A DNA stretch of 41,226 nt, taken from Lactobacillus iners DSM 13335 (GTDB lineage Bacteria; Bacillota; Bacilli; Lactobacillales; Lactobacillaceae). A program made the translations under genes and the position numbers. Below are positions 16,626 to 24,961 of the stretch, piece after piece. The stretch is taken from NCBI RefSeq assembly GCF_000160875.1, contig NZ_GG700801.1:76253-117478 (forward strand). The letters run 5' to 3'. The notes beneath the pieces were generated by a model, which did no database searches, was not told the origin of the DNA, and worked only from the letters and a program-made list of their open reading frames with translations. How positions within the stretch are numbered: the first letter of the stretch is position 1; each line of letters begins with the position of its first letter.

Positions 16626-17438
16626 TTAAAAACCTCCTAAGAATTTAATAGCTAGGCCAATTCCGCCGCCTAAAGCGACAGCTGTTAAAAATGCTTCTAT
16701 TGCACGTACAGTTCCTGAAACTAAATCTCCTCTAAACAAATCACTTAACGCATTAGTAATTGGAACTCCTGGAACTAGGGCCATTAATGAACCAATTAAA
16801 ATATTATCCATCGATAAACTAGGAAAAATATGACAAATGCCAATAGTCATTGCCCCCATAATCATCGCAGTAACCAGTTCACCTAAAAAACGAACGCGAC
16901 TATACTTTTTGATCCACAAATATATTCCATAACAACTGCCACCCACAATTGCTGCTACTGGAAAATCAATCCAATCATAATCGTCCATAAATAATACCAT
17001 TAAGGTACAACTTAAAATAGTAGCACCAAAAATTTGCATTAAGTTGGAAAATGTTTGTCTATGATCTGCTAAATCACACAATTTATTATGTAATTGATCT
17101 AAAGTTATTTTTTTATCTGCAAATGCACGAGATAACTCATTCACTTTATCAACTACTGTCATATCAATATTACGATTTTTAATCAAAGTCATCTGAGTCT
17201 TAGAATGTTCCCCTAAGCTCATAAAAAGTCCTGTCGGAGTTGTAAAGCAGCGTGCAGCTGGAATATTTGCATTACGAGAAATTCGTAGCATTGTATCTTC
17301 CACACGATACATCTCACTACCACTTTCGATCATTAATCTTCCAGCTTTTAAACAAGTATCGAGCACTTGATCATTATATTGATTTTCAGTCACTATTTGC
17401 TTAGTCAATTTTAGATCTACCACCCTTTTTTTCATCAT
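16626..17438 (-). CDS. Threonine/serine exporter family protein, DUF1212 (ThrE N-terminal type) subunit
   Basis: A protein of up to 270 residues. A cytosolic N-terminal part (MIESGSEMYRVEDTMLRI, then FTTPTGLFMSL) is followed by about five membrane helices with the LMALVPGVPITNALSDLFRGD motif. These are the hallmarks of the ThrE/DUF1212 family. The start is ambiguous. The ATG at 17438 overlaps the upstream gene by 38 bp with a weak site. A TTG at 17408 overlaps its stop as TTGA and has AAAGGGTGG 11 bases before it. Confidence 0.87.
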   Translation of the reverse strand: MMKKRVVDLKLTKQIVTENQYNDQVLDTCLKAGRLMIESGSEMYRVEDTMLRISRNANIPAARCFTTPTGLFMSLGEHSKTQMTLIKNRNIDMTVVDKVNELSRAFADKKITLDQLHNKLCDLADHRQTFSNLMQIFGATILSCTLMVLFMDDYDWIDFPVAAIVGGSCYGIYLWIKKYSRVRFLGELVTAMIMGAMTIGICHIFPSLSMDNILIGSLMALVPGVPITNALSDLFRGDLVSGTVRAIEAFLTAVALGGGIGLAIKFLGGF

Positions 17439-17790
17439 ATTCTCTTAATTTACATAGTATAGCAAGCCATTTACGCTTAGCAACAATTAAGCTGAGTTTA
17501 TTATTATGTATGGGAAAATAATCAGATTTTAGTCCAGTAATTTTGGCCAAGTCATCCGCAGACAAGCAATGCTTAGCTACTAAATACTTAATTTGATTAG
17601 AAATATAAGCCAAAATATAAGCACTAATGTAAAAAATTAAGGCAACTAAAGAACTAATCAGCAAAGAATGCGTAGTTGTCATCTGAAAAGTATGTTTGCA
17701 CACATTGATCACAGCTATAAAAGCCAAAATACCAATGACAGTTGCATAAATAACTGGAAAAAAACGATGTTTCTGATTTTTATTCGTCAT
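17401..17790 (-). CDS. Small membrane protein of unknown function
   Basis: A protein of 129 residues from the ATG at 17790, preceded by TGAGGA at nine bases. The earlier in-frame ATG at 17805 is part of that ribosome binding site. Two membrane segments are predicted, around FFPVIYATVIGILAFIAVI and SLLISSLVALIFYISAYILAY, and a basic cytosolic tail of ~60 residues follows. I do not recognise a family. It overlaps the start of the ThrE-type gene and is probably cotranscribed. A WalR-like DNA box lies immediately upstream. Confidence 0.65.
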   Translation of the reverse strand: MTNKNQKHRFFPVIYATVIGILAFIAVINVCKHTFQMTTTHSLLISSLVALIFYISAYILAYISNQIKYLVAKHCLSADDLAKITGLKSDYFPIHNNKLSLIVAKRKWLAILCKLREYDEKKGGRSKID

Positions 17791-17805
17791 ATTTGTAGTC
17801 CTCAT

Positions 17806-17822
17806 ATTACATTTCTTTTACA
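17806..17822 (-). promoter_or_regulatory. WalR (YycF)-like binding box
   Basis: The minus strand reads TGTAAA, five bases, TGTAAT, which fits the published WalR consensus TGTWAH-N5-TGTWAH exactly. A third hexamer TGTAAT lies at 17825-17830, and three more TGTWAY-like hexamers (17846, 17855, 17865; plus strand) lie further right with non-canonical 9-10 bp steps. The site is in the intergenic region shared with the 3D-domain gene. Function is inferred. Confidence 0.4.
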
Positions 17823-17902
17823 ATATTACATAAAATGAGCTATTTTGTTACATTTGTTATAATTTGTAAATATCTCATTATCTTTATGAAATATACATAC
17901 CA

Positions 17903-17908
17903 TATAAT
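17903..17908 (+). promoter_or_regulatory. -10 box upstream of the 3D-domain gene
   Basis: TATAAT at 17903-17908 on the plus strand, ~65 bp before the chosen TTG start. A second TATAAT lies at 17858-17863. Neither has a good -35 box at normal spacing, which is common for activator-dependent promoters. Confidence 0.4.
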
Positions 17909-17974
17909 ACTAGACATATTCAATCAAAATAACAACGTTTTACAAAGATTAATTATTATATGGGAGTGATAAGT

Positions 17975-18559
17975 TTGAAACATAAATTTATTGCGATTAT
18001 GACTGCAATTTCATTACTAATATTAAATATTGCTATTCAGCCTGTTTTGGCAACTCAAGTTACTAACAAAATAAATATCTCATCTGCTTTAGTAAGAAAC
18101 ACAATGAAAGTTCAATTAATGGAACAAGACTTCCAATTAAAGCAAAAAAAGCAAGCAGATCAAGCTAAATTAAAAGCAATTAAAATTAAACAACAACAAT
18201 GGAACCAAATGGAGCAAAAGCAAGCTATGCAACGTGCTCAAAAAGCAAAACAAGCTATTGCACAAGCACCAAAACCACAAATAAGGACAGTAAACAAAGG
18301 TACCTTTAAAGTCTCATTTTATGACCCAGCTGTCTTAGGATCACGGCTTGGTTATCATGGAGTAGCTGCTAATTTAAATATTTTTCCGCGTGGAACTAGA
18401 CTAAGAATAACATTATCAAATGGTATGGTTTTATATAGAGTAGTTAATGATACTGGAAGTTTTGCTTATAGTAACCCTAGACAACTAGATGTAGCTATGC
18501 CAAACAGCCAAATACCAGCAGCTGGTATTTTATATGCTAGTGTAGAAGTAATATATTAA
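17975..18559 (+). CDS. Secreted 3D-domain cell-wall protein (YocH-like C-terminus)
   Basis: A protein of 194 residues from the TTG at 17975, which has GGGAG eight bases upstream; an ATG at 17960 lies inside the ribosome binding site region and would add five residues. It has a signal peptide (KHKF, a hydrophobic core to ~24, VLA before the likely cut) and a Lys/Gln/Ala-rich coiled-coil segment (~45-90). The C-terminal double-psi beta-barrel/3D domain has VNDTGSFAYSNPRQLDVAMP with its Asp residues. 3D domains occur in resuscitation-promoting factors, MltA-like enzymes and YocH, so a peptidoglycan-cutting or -binding role is likely. The activity is inferred. Confidence 0.8.
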   Translation: MKHKFIAIMTAISLLILNIAIQPVLATQVTNKINISSALVRNTMKVQLMEQDFQLKQKKQADQAKLKAIKIKQQQWNQMEQKQAMQRAQKAKQAIAQAPKPQIRTVNKGTFKVSFYDPAVLGSRLGYHGVAANLNIFPRGTRLRITLSNGMVLYRVVNDTGSFAYSNPRQLDVAMPNSQIPAAGILYASVEVIY

Positions 18560-18592
18560 AAAAATCTGACTTGAATTCAAGTCAGATTTTTT
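18559..18592. terminator. Bidirectional terminator between convergent genes
   Basis: A perfect 34-bp palindrome centred on GAATTC (18573-18578). The arms contain AATCTGACTTG/CAAGTCAGATT and have A-runs and T-runs at their ends. It overlaps the stop codons of the 3D-domain gene (plus) and the LCP gene (minus), so one hairpin serves both. Confidence 0.88.
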
Positions 18593-19697
18593 ATTTGCCT
18601 GTCCAAACTTTAGTTTTAGAATGCCTTTCATAAATAATATAATTTTCAAATGGATCTTTCTTTTTCCACTTCAAATGTTTTTGCAATTTATTTTGGCGTG
18701 TTTCTTCGTTATGTAATTTTTGCTTCTTCAAATTCAAATTTGACCTCGTAAGATCAGAAGCTCGTTGTAATTCACTCGTTGATGCAACTTGCAATGCTGC
18801 TCCTCCAATCCATGCATCATGTGCATGAACATAGTCTTGAACAATATGATGCGAACAACTGCGATATTTAAACGCTACTGATAACATATCATTAAAAGTC
18901 AGATTTGTTTTTACATATTTAGCAAATACATTTAAAATCTTCCGATAATTGTTAAGTGATTTCAAAGTCATACCCTTATGAATTAATTGCTCGATCACTT
19001 GTCTTTGTCTTTTTTGTCGTCCATAATCACCTTGAGGATCTTCTTTTCTCATACGTACATAATCTAAAGCCGCATTACCATTTAAATGTTGCATCCCCTT
19101 AACAAATTTAGTGTTATAAGTAAAAGAAAATGGAACTTTAACATCAACACCACCTAAAGCATCAACTAAGTTTTTCAGAGCCTTCATATTAACTTCCATA
19201 TAATTATTAACAGGTACATTAAGTAATGTAGATACTGTTTTGACTGCTGCTCGATTACCACCAAGTTGATAAGCGGAATTTACACGAAACATATAAAACT
19301 TTTTAGAAGGTTGGATATCTGCCAGTAAGTCACGTGGAATCGAGGTCATTGTGGCTACACCTTTTTTAGGATTTAATGTTACCAAAATCATGGTATCAGA
19401 ATTTCCCTGATCATGGCGACCTTCAATTCCTTGATCAACTCCTAAAATCAGAACCGAAAAAGGCTTTTGTTGTGCAATAAATGATGAATCCGCCATTACA
19501 TGCCCTTGATTAGCCTGACGAACCGATGAAGCCATAGTAAAATAAATTCTAGTTCCTACAGCAACACACATTCCTAACATAATTGTAATAACTAAACCGA
19601 TCAGCTTTAAAAATACTAATTTTGCTGGTTGCCTATTAATTTCTTTTGCTAAAACACAATTACGCTGTAATTTATCTTTGTTTGATATTTTCATCAT
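18591..19697 (-). CDS. LCP family (LytR-CpsA-Psr) cell-wall polymer transferase
   Basis: A protein of 368 residues. There is one N-terminal membrane anchor (~30-52, VFLKLIGLVITIMLGMCVAV) and an extracellular LCP domain (~78-250). Motifs: GNSDTMILVTLNP, MTSIPRDL and the arginine-rich YVRMRKEDPQGDYGRQKRQR that binds the lipid pyrophosphate. These enzymes attach teichoic acids or polysaccharides to peptidoglycan. The C-terminal ~60 residues are basic and low-complexity. It is transcribed divergently from pepF. Confidence 0.9.
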   Translation of the reverse strand: MMKISNKDKLQRNCVLAKEINRQPAKLVFLKLIGLVITIMLGMCVAVGTRIYFTMASSVRQANQGHVMADSSFIAQQKPFSVLILGVDQGIEGRHDQGNSDTMILVTLNPKKGVATMTSIPRDLLADIQPSKKFYMFRVNSAYQLGGNRAAVKTVSTLLNVPVNNYMEVNMKALKNLVDALGGVDVKVPFSFTYNTKFVKGMQHLNGNAALDYVRMRKEDPQGDYGRQKRQRQVIEQLIHKGMTLKSLNNYRKILNVFAKYVKTNLTFNDMLSVAFKYRSCSHHIVQDYVHAHDAWIGGAALQVASTSELQRASDLTRSNLNLKKQKLHNEETRQNKLQKHLKWKKKDPFENYIIYERHSKTKVWTGK

Positions 19698-19715
19698 TAT
19701 TATTTTTTCCTTGCC

Positions 19716-19744
19716 ACTATATCATCAAACTAAATTATTGCTAA
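19716..19744 (-). promoter_or_regulatory. Promoter of the LCP gene
   Basis: Minus-strand TTAGCA (19739-19744) and TATAGT (19716-19721) with a 17-bp spacer. The start would be ~15 bp before the ATG at 19697, so the leader is short, with AAGGA close behind. Confidence 0.5.
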
Positions 19745-19773
19745 ATTCAACTTTTTTATCAAGAGAAAATAGA

Positions 19774-19791
19774 TATAATTATTGTTATAAT
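19774..19791 (+). promoter_or_regulatory. Tandem -10 boxes upstream of pepF
   Basis: Two plus-strand TATAAT sequences at 19774-19779 and 19786-19791, 44-61 bp before the pepF start codon. Neither has a convincing -35 element at standard spacing. Confidence 0.4.
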
Positions 19792-19834
19792 ACTATTTTT
19801 TATGTAAAAAATACTTAGAAAGAAGGAATTTCAA

Positions 19835-21634
19835 TTGGCTACACCATATAGAAAAGACGTTGAAGTTGATTTGACATGGGATTTAACACGTATATTTAAA
19901 AATGATCAAGAATGGGAAAAGGAATTTGCCAAAATACAACAAGAGATTGCAGAATTAACTACACTTAAGGGCAAATTATCCACTTCTGGCACCGATCTAT
20001 ATGAAAACTTTTCTAAAATTCTAAAAGTATCAAGAGAGATTGAAAAAGTCTATGTTTACTCAACACTATCCAGTGATCAAGACACTAATAATAGTCACTA
20101 CCTCGGCTTTGTAGCTAGAGTGCAAAGCCTCTATAATGATTTTAGTGCCGCAACAGCTTTTGTTGATCCAGAAATTTTGGACATTCCTGAAAAAACGATT
20201 GAACAATTTAAAAAGGATGAACCTAGATTAGCCGAGTTTGCTCATAGATTAGATACTTTAAATCAAAAAAGAAAACACACCCTATCATCCGACCAAGAAA
20301 AAATCATTGCTGCCGCTTCTGATGCCCTCAATACATCAGAAAATACATATAATATTTTAACTAATTCAGACATGGAATATGGTTATGTTGAAGATGAAGA
20401 TGGCAATACTGAACAATTATCTGACGGTCTATATTCAAACTTGATTCAATCACAAAATAGAGAAGTACGTAAACAAGCTTTTGATACTATGTTTGCAACT
20501 TATGGTCAATTTGAAAATAGCTTAGCATCTACTTTGTCTGGTGTTGTTAAAGCACACAATTATAATGCTAAAATGCACAAGTATCACTCTGCTCGTGAAG
20601 CTTCACTGAATGAAAATGGTGTACCTACAGTAGTTTATGATACTTTACTAGCTGAAGTTAACAAACATATTAATCTTTTACATCGTTATGTAGCTTTACG
20701 TAAAAAATTGCTCAAGATTAATGATTTACAAATGTATGATATGTATGTTCCATTAACTGGACAACCATCTGACCATTATGACATTAATAAAGCTAAAAAA
20801 ATTGCTTTAGAAGCCTTAAAACCGTTAGGTGAAGACTATTTAAAAGTTGTCAAGCATATTTTCAATGATCGCGTGATTGATGTTGTCGAAACCAAGAATA
20901 AAGCTACAGGAGCCTATTCAGGTGGTTCATATGATACTGATCCATATATTTTACTAAATTGGGAAGGTAACTTAGATTCATTATATACATTGGTACATGA
21001 AACTGGGCACTCAGTTCATAGCTGGTATACTAATCACAGTCAAAAATACATTTATTCTAATTATCCAATCTTCGTAGCAGAAATTGCCTCCACAACTAAT
21101 GAAAATATTCTAACTGAATATTTCCTAAAAAATATTACAGATCCAAAGACCCGTGCCTTTATCTTAAATTACTACCTCGATTCATTTAAAGGAACTTTAT
21201 TCCGTCAAACTCAATTTGCTGAATTTGAGCAATTTATCCATGAATCTGATGCCAAAGGTGAGCCCTTAACTGCTGAGATTCTTAACCAATTCTATGGTGA
21301 TTTAAATCAACGCTATTACGGCTCGAGTGTGACACCTGGCGGGCAAATTGCTAAAGAATGGTCTCGTATACCACACTTTTATTACAATTTCTATGTTTAC
21401 CAATATGCTACAGGTTTTGCTGCAGCAACTGCTTTATCGAATAATGTTGTCCATGGTGACAAAAAGCAATTGGAAGATTATTTAAACTTCCTTCGTTCTG
21501 GAAGCAGCGACTATCCAACAGAAATTATGAAAAAAGCTGGTGTCGATATGACTAAAGCAGATTATTTGGAAAATGCTTTTGCTACATTTGAAAAACGCCT
21601 CAATGAATTTGAAAGTCTAATTGGCAAATTTTAA
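19835..21634 (+). CDS. pepF: Oligoendopeptidase F
   Basis: An M3-family zinc peptidase of 599 residues, normal length. The active-site motif is HETGH (His388, Glu389, His392) in LVHETGHSVHSW, with the downstream Glu in FVAEIASTTNE as third ligand. It cleaves oligopeptides in the cytoplasm and feeds amino-acid supply in lactic acid bacteria. The start is a TTG with GAAGGA seven bases upstream. It is monocistronic, with a terminator right behind. Confidence 0.95.
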   Translation: MATPYRKDVEVDLTWDLTRIFKNDQEWEKEFAKIQQEIAELTTLKGKLSTSGTDLYENFSKILKVSREIEKVYVYSTLSSDQDTNNSHYLGFVARVQSLYNDFSAATAFVDPEILDIPEKTIEQFKKDEPRLAEFAHRLDTLNQKRKHTLSSDQEKIIAAASDALNTSENTYNILTNSDMEYGYVEDEDGNTEQLSDGLYSNLIQSQNREVRKQAFDTMFATYGQFENSLASTLSGVVKAHNYNAKMHKYHSAREASLNENGVPTVVYDTLLAEVNKHINLLHRYVALRKKLLKINDLQMYDMYVPLTGQPSDHYDINKAKKIALEALKPLGEDYLKVVKHIFNDRVIDVVETKNKATGAYSGGSYDTDPYILLNWEGNLDSLYTLVHETGHSVHSWYTNHSQKYIYSNYPIFVAEIASTTNENILTEYFLKNITDPKTRAFILNYYLDSFKGTLFRQTQFAEFEQFIHESDAKGEPLTAEILNQFYGDLNQRYYGSSVTPGGQIAKEWSRIPHFYYNFYVYQYATGFAAATALSNNVVHGDKKQLEDYLNFLRSGSSDYPTEIMKKAGVDMTKADYLENAFATFEKRLNEFESLIGKF

Positions 21635-21640
21635 TTAACT

Positions 21641-21682
21641 AAACTCTCAAGGTTAATCAGCTTTAATTTTGAGAGTTTTTTT
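21641..21682 (+). terminator. pepF terminator
   Basis: AAACTCTCAA (21641-21650) pairs with TTGAGAGTTT (21669-21678) around an 18-nt loop, followed by more T. It lies 7 bp after the pepF stop codon. Confidence 0.8.
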
Positions 21683-21766
21683 ATACATGCTCGCCAAAAG
21701 AAAACGCTTTATAGTAAAATTAAAGTAACCATTATATTGAATATTTTTATGAAAGAAGATATTTTT

Positions 21767-22762
21767 ATGAAAAAGATTATTAATGATCCACAAAATTTAG
21801 TCGATGAAATGGTACAAGGAATGACTCGTGCATATTCTAGTATTGTTGAACAAATTCCAGCTACCAACGCAATTGTTAGATCAGACAAAGCCTCTATGCA
21901 AGAAAAGGTCGGTATTGTCAGCGGTGGTGGTAGCGGACATGAACCAACCCATGCAGGTTTTGTTGGCAAAGGGATGTTAAGTGCTGCCGTGTGCGGACAA
22001 GTCTTTACATCACCTACACCAGATCAAATTTACGAAGCTATTAAAGCAGTTAACCATGGCAAAGGCGTATATTTAGTTGTCAAAAACTATTCTGGGGATG
22101 TGATGAATTTTGACATGGCCAAAGATTTAGCTGCAATGGATGACATTGAAGTAAAATCTATCGTCGTTGATGATGATATTGCTGTCGAAAATAGTCTCTA
22201 TACTCAAGGTAGACGTGGAGTTGCTGGCACTTTATTCATGCATAAAGTTTTAGGTGCTGCAGCACAAAATGGTGCAAGCTTAGATGAAATTGATGAATTA
22301 GCTCATGCTATTTTACCTAATATTAAGACCATTGCTGTAGCCTTATCAGCTGCCACTAATCCAATGACCGGTCAACCGGGCTTTAAATTGGCTGATGACG
22401 AAATGGAATACGGCGTTGGTATTCATAGTGAACCAGGTTATCGTCGTGAAAAAATCAAGAGTTCCAAAGAATTAGTAGAAGAATTAATTACTAAACTAAA
22501 TGAAGAATTGCACTTCGACTCTCGCAACAAATATGCTATGTTAGTAAATGGTATGGGAGCAACTCCTTTAATGGAACAATACGTTTTTACTAATGATGTA
22601 TTAAACAAATTAGATAGTTTCAATATTACTCCTGTCTTTATGAAAATCGGCAACTATATGACTTCCATTGACATGGCCGGGATTTCCTTAACGATCTTTG
22701 AAATTAAAGATGACAAGTGGTTAGAATATTTGAATTATCCTGTTCAAACAATTGCATGGTAG
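21767..22762 (+). CDS. dhaK: PTS-dependent dihydroxyacetone kinase, substrate-binding subunit DhaK
   Basis: A protein of 331 residues from the ATG at 21767 (AGAAGA upstream); ATGs at 21737 and 21749 add a non-family leader. The GGGSGHEPTHAGFVGKGML segment and His220 in YGVGIHSEPG, which forms the covalent bond to dihydroxyacetone, are present. It phosphorylates dihydroxyacetone using phosphate from DhaL-ADP, recharged by DhaM. The three genes are in the order K-L-M with 12 bp and 4-bp-overlap spacing. Confidence 0.93.
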   Translation: MKKIINDPQNLVDEMVQGMTRAYSSIVEQIPATNAIVRSDKASMQEKVGIVSGGGSGHEPTHAGFVGKGMLSAAVCGQVFTSPTPDQIYEAIKAVNHGKGVYLVVKNYSGDVMNFDMAKDLAAMDDIEVKSIVVDDDIAVENSLYTQGRRGVAGTLFMHKVLGAAAQNGASLDEIDELAHAILPNIKTIAVALSAATNPMTGQPGFKLADDEMEYGVGIHSEPGYRREKIKSSKELVEELITKLNEELHFDSRNKYAMLVNGMGATPLMEQYVFTNDVLNKLDSFNITPVFMKIGNYMTSIDMAGISLTIFEIKDDKWLEYLNYPVQTIAW

Positions 22763-22774
22763 AAAGGATTCATA

Positions 22775-23359
22775 ATGGAATTAGACGCAACACAATTAAA
22801 AAAATGGATGGAATTATTTTCCAAAAAAATAACAGCAAATGAAAAATATCTTTGTGAATTGGATGCACCGATTGGAGACAGCGATCACGGTTTTAATATG
22901 AAACGTGGAATGGATGCTGTAGTCACCAAACTAAATAGTGCCCCAGATGAGCTAACAATTTGCTTAAAGACAATCGCCATGGCACTAATTTCTACTGTTG
23001 GTGGTGCTAGCGGTCCACTTTATGGCACAGCCTTCTTAGAAATGGCTAAAGAAAGCCAAAAAAGTAATAATATAGTTGATTTACTCGAAGCTGCACTAGC
23101 AGGCATCAAAAAGCGTGGCGGTGCAACTATAGGCGACAAAACAATGGTTGATGTCTGGTCAGTTGTAATCGAAGCTATCAAAGAAGATGCATTAACCACT
23201 GAAAAAATTGAAGCAGCAGTATTAGCTACTAAAGATATGATTGCCAAAAAAGGCCGTGCATCCTACTTAGGAGAACGTTCAATCAATCATATTGATCCAG
23301 GTTCTCAATCTAGTGGCTACCTCTTTGAATCTTTATTGGAGGTTATAAATAACAAATGA
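22775..23359 (+). CDS. dhaL: Dihydroxyacetone kinase, ADP-binding subunit DhaL
   Basis: A protein of 194 residues. The magnesium-binding Asp triad is Asp30, Asp35 and Asp37 in ELDAPIGDSDHGFNMKRGM, and the nucleotide loop is VGGASGPLYGTAF. The tail RSINHIDPGSQSS matches DhaL. AGAAAGGA precedes the ATG. DhaL holds ADP permanently as phosphate relay between DhaM and DhaK. Its stop codon overlaps the dhaM start. Confidence 0.93.
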   Translation: MELDATQLKKWMELFSKKITANEKYLCELDAPIGDSDHGFNMKRGMDAVVTKLNSAPDELTICLKTIAMALISTVGGASGPLYGTAFLEMAKESQKSNNIVDLLEAALAGIKKRGGATIGDKTMVDVWSVVIEAIKEDALTTEKIEAAVLATKDMIAKKGRASYLGERSINHIDPGSQSSGYLFESLLEVINNK

Positions 23360-23724
23360 GTTTAGGTATTACTTTAGTTTCCCATTCTCCTAAAATTGTA
23401 GCTGGTTTATCCGACTTGTTAAGTCAAGTTGCCAAAGATGTGTCGATTACAATTGCAGGAGGAACTGAGCAAAATGATATTGGTACTTCCATGGATAAAA
23501 TTATGACTGCCTTTGAAGAAAATAAAGCAGATGAAATTTTAGCTTTTTATGACTTAGGAAGTGCTAAGATGAACTTAGAAATGGCACAAGAATTTGCGAG
23601 CAAAAAGGTTCATCTTTATGATGTTGCTTTTATTGAAGGTGCATATACTGCAGCTACTTTATTGCAAGCAGGCGTAGATTTATCAACTATTGAAGCTCAA
23701 TTAGCACCTTTGAAAATAAAATAA
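23356..23724 (+). CDS. dhaM: Dihydroxyacetone kinase phosphotransfer subunit DhaM (EIIA-like)
   Basis: A protein of 122 residues, EIIA-mannose fold. The phospho-accepting His is His10 in LVSHSPKI. AGGTEQNDIGTS and the FYDLGSAKMN motif are typical of DhaM. It is the single-domain Gram-positive form, phosphorylated by HPr. The ATG overlaps dhaL's stop (ATGA). Confidence 0.93.
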   Translation: MSLGITLVSHSPKIVAGLSDLLSQVAKDVSITIAGGTEQNDIGTSMDKIMTAFEENKADEILAFYDLGSAKMNLEMAQEFASKKVHLYDVAFIEGAYTAATLLQAGVDLSTIEAQLAPLKIK

Positions 23725-23743
23725 TCATTAATTTATACAATCA

Positions 23744-23777
23744 AAAAAAAATCAGGTAATTTTACCTGATTTTTTTG
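23744..23777 (+). terminator. dhaKLM terminator
   Basis: AAATCAGGTAA pairs with TTACCTGATTT around a 2-nt spacer in a region with seven A on the left and seven T on the right. Being symmetric, it can also stop minus-strand transcription coming from lacX. Confidence 0.85.
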
Positions 23778-23779
23778 AT

Positions 23780-23854
23780 TTAATCTCGCTTTTTCTTATT
23801 AGAAATTAGCCATCCTGCCAATCCAAAACTTAATATTGATATTAAAACCTCCAA
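23780..23854 (-). other. Possible tiny hydrophobic peptide ORF (24 codons)
   Basis: On the minus strand a TTG-initiated frame encodes a 24-residue peptide with a hydrophobic stretch (VLISILSFGLAGWLIS) and a basic tail (NKKKRD). This layout is like holin-like or type I toxin peptides, but there is no ATG and only a poorly placed GGAGC. An imperfect inverted repeat (about 23844-23878, AAGCTC/GAGCT core) covers the start region. It may be a remnant or chance. Confidence 0.2.
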
Positions 23855-23905
23855 GCTCCATTGAGCTCAGAGGCTTTGATTGACTTTAAGTTAATTAGTC
23901 ATTTT

Positions 23906-24778
23906 TTACTTAAAATTAAGTGATACTGTAAATTGATCATTACTATTAGCAGCAATATGCTGTTCACCTAATTTATCTTTGATATCAATTGTTTTGCCAT
24001 ACTGATCTGGTAACCCTCTAAAAGGCTCCACACATAAAAATGGTGCTTTTTTATTTTCAGGGCTCCAAACTGCCAAATATGGAAAATCTGCGATATCTTC
24101 GGTAACTTGATGTGCATCCCTACAACTAATAAGAGATACAGTCTTAATATCACTAATATCATAAATCTTAACACCATTATCAAGCATAGGATAATTTAAC
24201 TCTAATTTCCCATTCTGTAATTGTGTATCAGCAATTTTTCCATTTCTAAATGGATTAGGTTCTACTAATAATGTTGGCAAAGAATTCAATTTAGGTTCGA
24301 ATTGCAAACTATAATTGGATAAATCGCTATTCAAATTAAAGCCTGGATGAAATCCGAATGAATAATACATATCTTTAGCATCATTATTATCAATTTCATA
24401 ATTGATGTGCAAATAAGTATCTTCCAAAGTATATGTTATTGTAACAGTATAAGAATATGGATAAACTAATTTAGTTTCTTCAGTAGCACTATGTTGCAAC
24501 ACCAGTTTATTCTTTTGCTTATCTACAATTTTGAAAACCCGATCTCTTAAAAAACCATGTTGTTTCATATTGTATTCTTTACCATCAATTAAATATTTAT
24601 TTTCATATGATCTACCGATAAAGGGAAATAAAACTGGTGCATGCCTGCCCCAATATTTAGCATCAGCATACCAAATATATGAGAAATTATCTTTAAGGCT
24701 CTTAACTTCTTGAACTTCTGCCCCAAGTAAAGCAACCTTTATTGCTAAAACATCATTTTCAATCGTAACTTGTTTCAT
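23906..24778 (-). CDS. lacX: LacX-like aldose 1-epimerase family protein
   Basis: A protein of 290 residues, galactose-mutarotase-like beta-sandwich. Visible motifs are GRHAPVLFPFIGR near the N-terminus, YSFGFHPGFNL in the middle and CVEPFRGLPDQYG at the C-terminus. LacX is the last gene of the Lactococcus lac operon and is thought to interconvert hexose anomers. Its substrate is not certain. AGAAGAGG precedes the ATG. A hairpin at 24802-24848 separates it from the upstream gene, so it may be expressed at a lower level. Confidence 0.82.
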   Translation of the reverse strand: MKQVTIENDVLAIKVALLGAEVQEVKSLKDNFSYIWYADAKYWGRHAPVLFPFIGRSYENKYLIDGKEYNMKQHGFLRDRVFKIVDKQKNKLVLQHSATEETKLVYPYSYTVTITYTLEDTYLHINYEIDNNDAKDMYYSFGFHPGFNLNSDLSNYSLQFEPKLNSLPTLLVEPNPFRNGKIADTQLQNGKLELNYPMLDNGVKIYDISDIKTVSLISCRDAHQVTEDIADFPYLAVWSPENKKAPFLCVEPFRGLPDQYGKTIDIKDKLGEQHIAANSNDQFTVSLNFK

Positions 24779-24801
24779 AAATTTAAAACCTCTTCTAAAT
24801 A

Positions 24802-24848
24802 AAAAGCAAAAATCTGAATTAATGGGCTATCTTCAGACTTTTGCTTTT
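24802..24848 (-). terminator. Internal terminator or attenuator before lacX
   Basis: Positions 24802-24818 pair with 24832-24848 (17 bp, one wobble) around a 13-nt loop, followed on the minus transcript by TTTTTATTTA. It lies between the DUF4867 gene and lacX, so lacX depends on read-through. Confidence 0.6.
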
Positions 24849-24961
24849 AATATAAACTAATATAGGAGGATATCTAAAAAACATTATTTTTAGAAATAGC
24901 AAGGGAAATTAAATATGCTAAATTATACTTAGTCCAATAAATATCCTTATAAATAGAATCA

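Noticed and set aside
21699..21712. AGAAAACGCTTTAT upstream of dhaK as a cre site
   Set aside because: The core AAACGCTTT fits, but three defined outer positions of the cre consensus mismatch. It could be a weak site but I do not list it as a feature.
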